A DNA stretch of 64,000 bases. Source: Callaeas wilsoni (Eukaryota > Chordata > Aves > Passeriformes > Callaeidae). The position numbers and the translations under genes were made by a program. Every line of letters begins with the position of its first letter. Positions within the stretch are counted from its first letter, which is position 1. The DNA lies in contig VWPU01013666.1 in NCBI GenBank assembly GCA_013398955.1, forward strand, positions 186,001 through 250,000, read 5' to 3'. Positions 63,901-64,000 of the stretch are shown here, in pieces. The notes under the pieces are model-generated. The model made no database searches and was not told where the DNA came from. It saw only the letters and a program-made list of their open reading frames with translations.

Positions 63901-64000
63901 AATGACCTGGTTCAGGGGCTACAATGATGCCAAGAGGCATCAGAGGGATTCAGCAGGAGCATAACACAGCTACGTGGTGGAAGAAGCTGTCACAGCAGGA
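60985..64000. other. AT-rich non-coding tract to window end
   Basis: Contains a near-perfect 15-bp tandem pair (ggaaaaccctctca then ggaaaaaccctctta, 63672-63700). ORFs on both strands around 63367-63611 overlap and lack motifs. No repeat family recognised. The right edge is arbitrary. Confidence 0.5.

Noticed and set aside
62620..64000. Possible endogenous retrovirus fragment at the right edge
   Set aside because: No LTR ends, primer-binding site, or recognisable gag, pol or env motifs could be found.
1..64000. Prokaryotic systems (CRISPR, operons, phage, toxin-antitoxin)
   Set aside because: The CR1 elements, microsatellites and absence of dense coding identify vertebrate nuclear DNA; no spaced direct-repeat array exists.

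Overview
The window reads as non-coding DNA from a bird genome, most likely a gene desert or the inside of very large introns. It is AT-rich, carries dispersed homopolymer and dinucleotide tracts, and has few transposons. Those I recognise are all 5'-truncated CR1 LINE tails, the dominant interspersed repeat of birds. CR1 also occurs in turtles and crocodilians, so 'bird' is an inference from CR1 type plus low repeat density. One unresolved base (N at 38603) shows that this is a draft assembly. I see no intact protein-coding gene, rRNA, tRNA, CRISPR array, operon or prokaryotic feature.

Layout. 1-4 kb: A-rich repeat, a possible broken coding relic on the minus strand (975-1242) and a homeodomain-motif-dense block (3336-3440). 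4-14.2 kb: three CR1 tails, all in minus orientation, a 70-bp polypurine tract (about 8 kb) and a GC-rich, CpG-poor block (11.28-12.09 kb). 14-23 kb: AT-rich sequence with two candidate conserved non-coding blocks (16.24-16.51 and 17.34-17.52 kb) and a CpG-enriched patch open on both strands (19.2-19.4 kb). 23-54 kb: four CR1 tails, all in plus orientation, plus the two best exon candidates: plus 32466-32690, and minus 37095-37216 with good acceptor and donor motifs. 46-47.4 kb: ATTA-rich blocks that look like regulatory sequence. 54-64 kb: unremarkable AT-rich DNA with a weak membrane-segment ORF on the minus strand (60690-60884).

No genes can be shown to work together here. If the window has a function, the most likely one is long-range cis-regulation by blocks dense in homeobox, POU and TALE motifs, possibly inside introns of a large gene. 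All regulatory and exon calls come from sequence appearance only and need an alignment to other bird and reptile genomes. Nearly all ORFs of 60-180 codons look like chance openings in AT-rich DNA or antisense readings through CR1.
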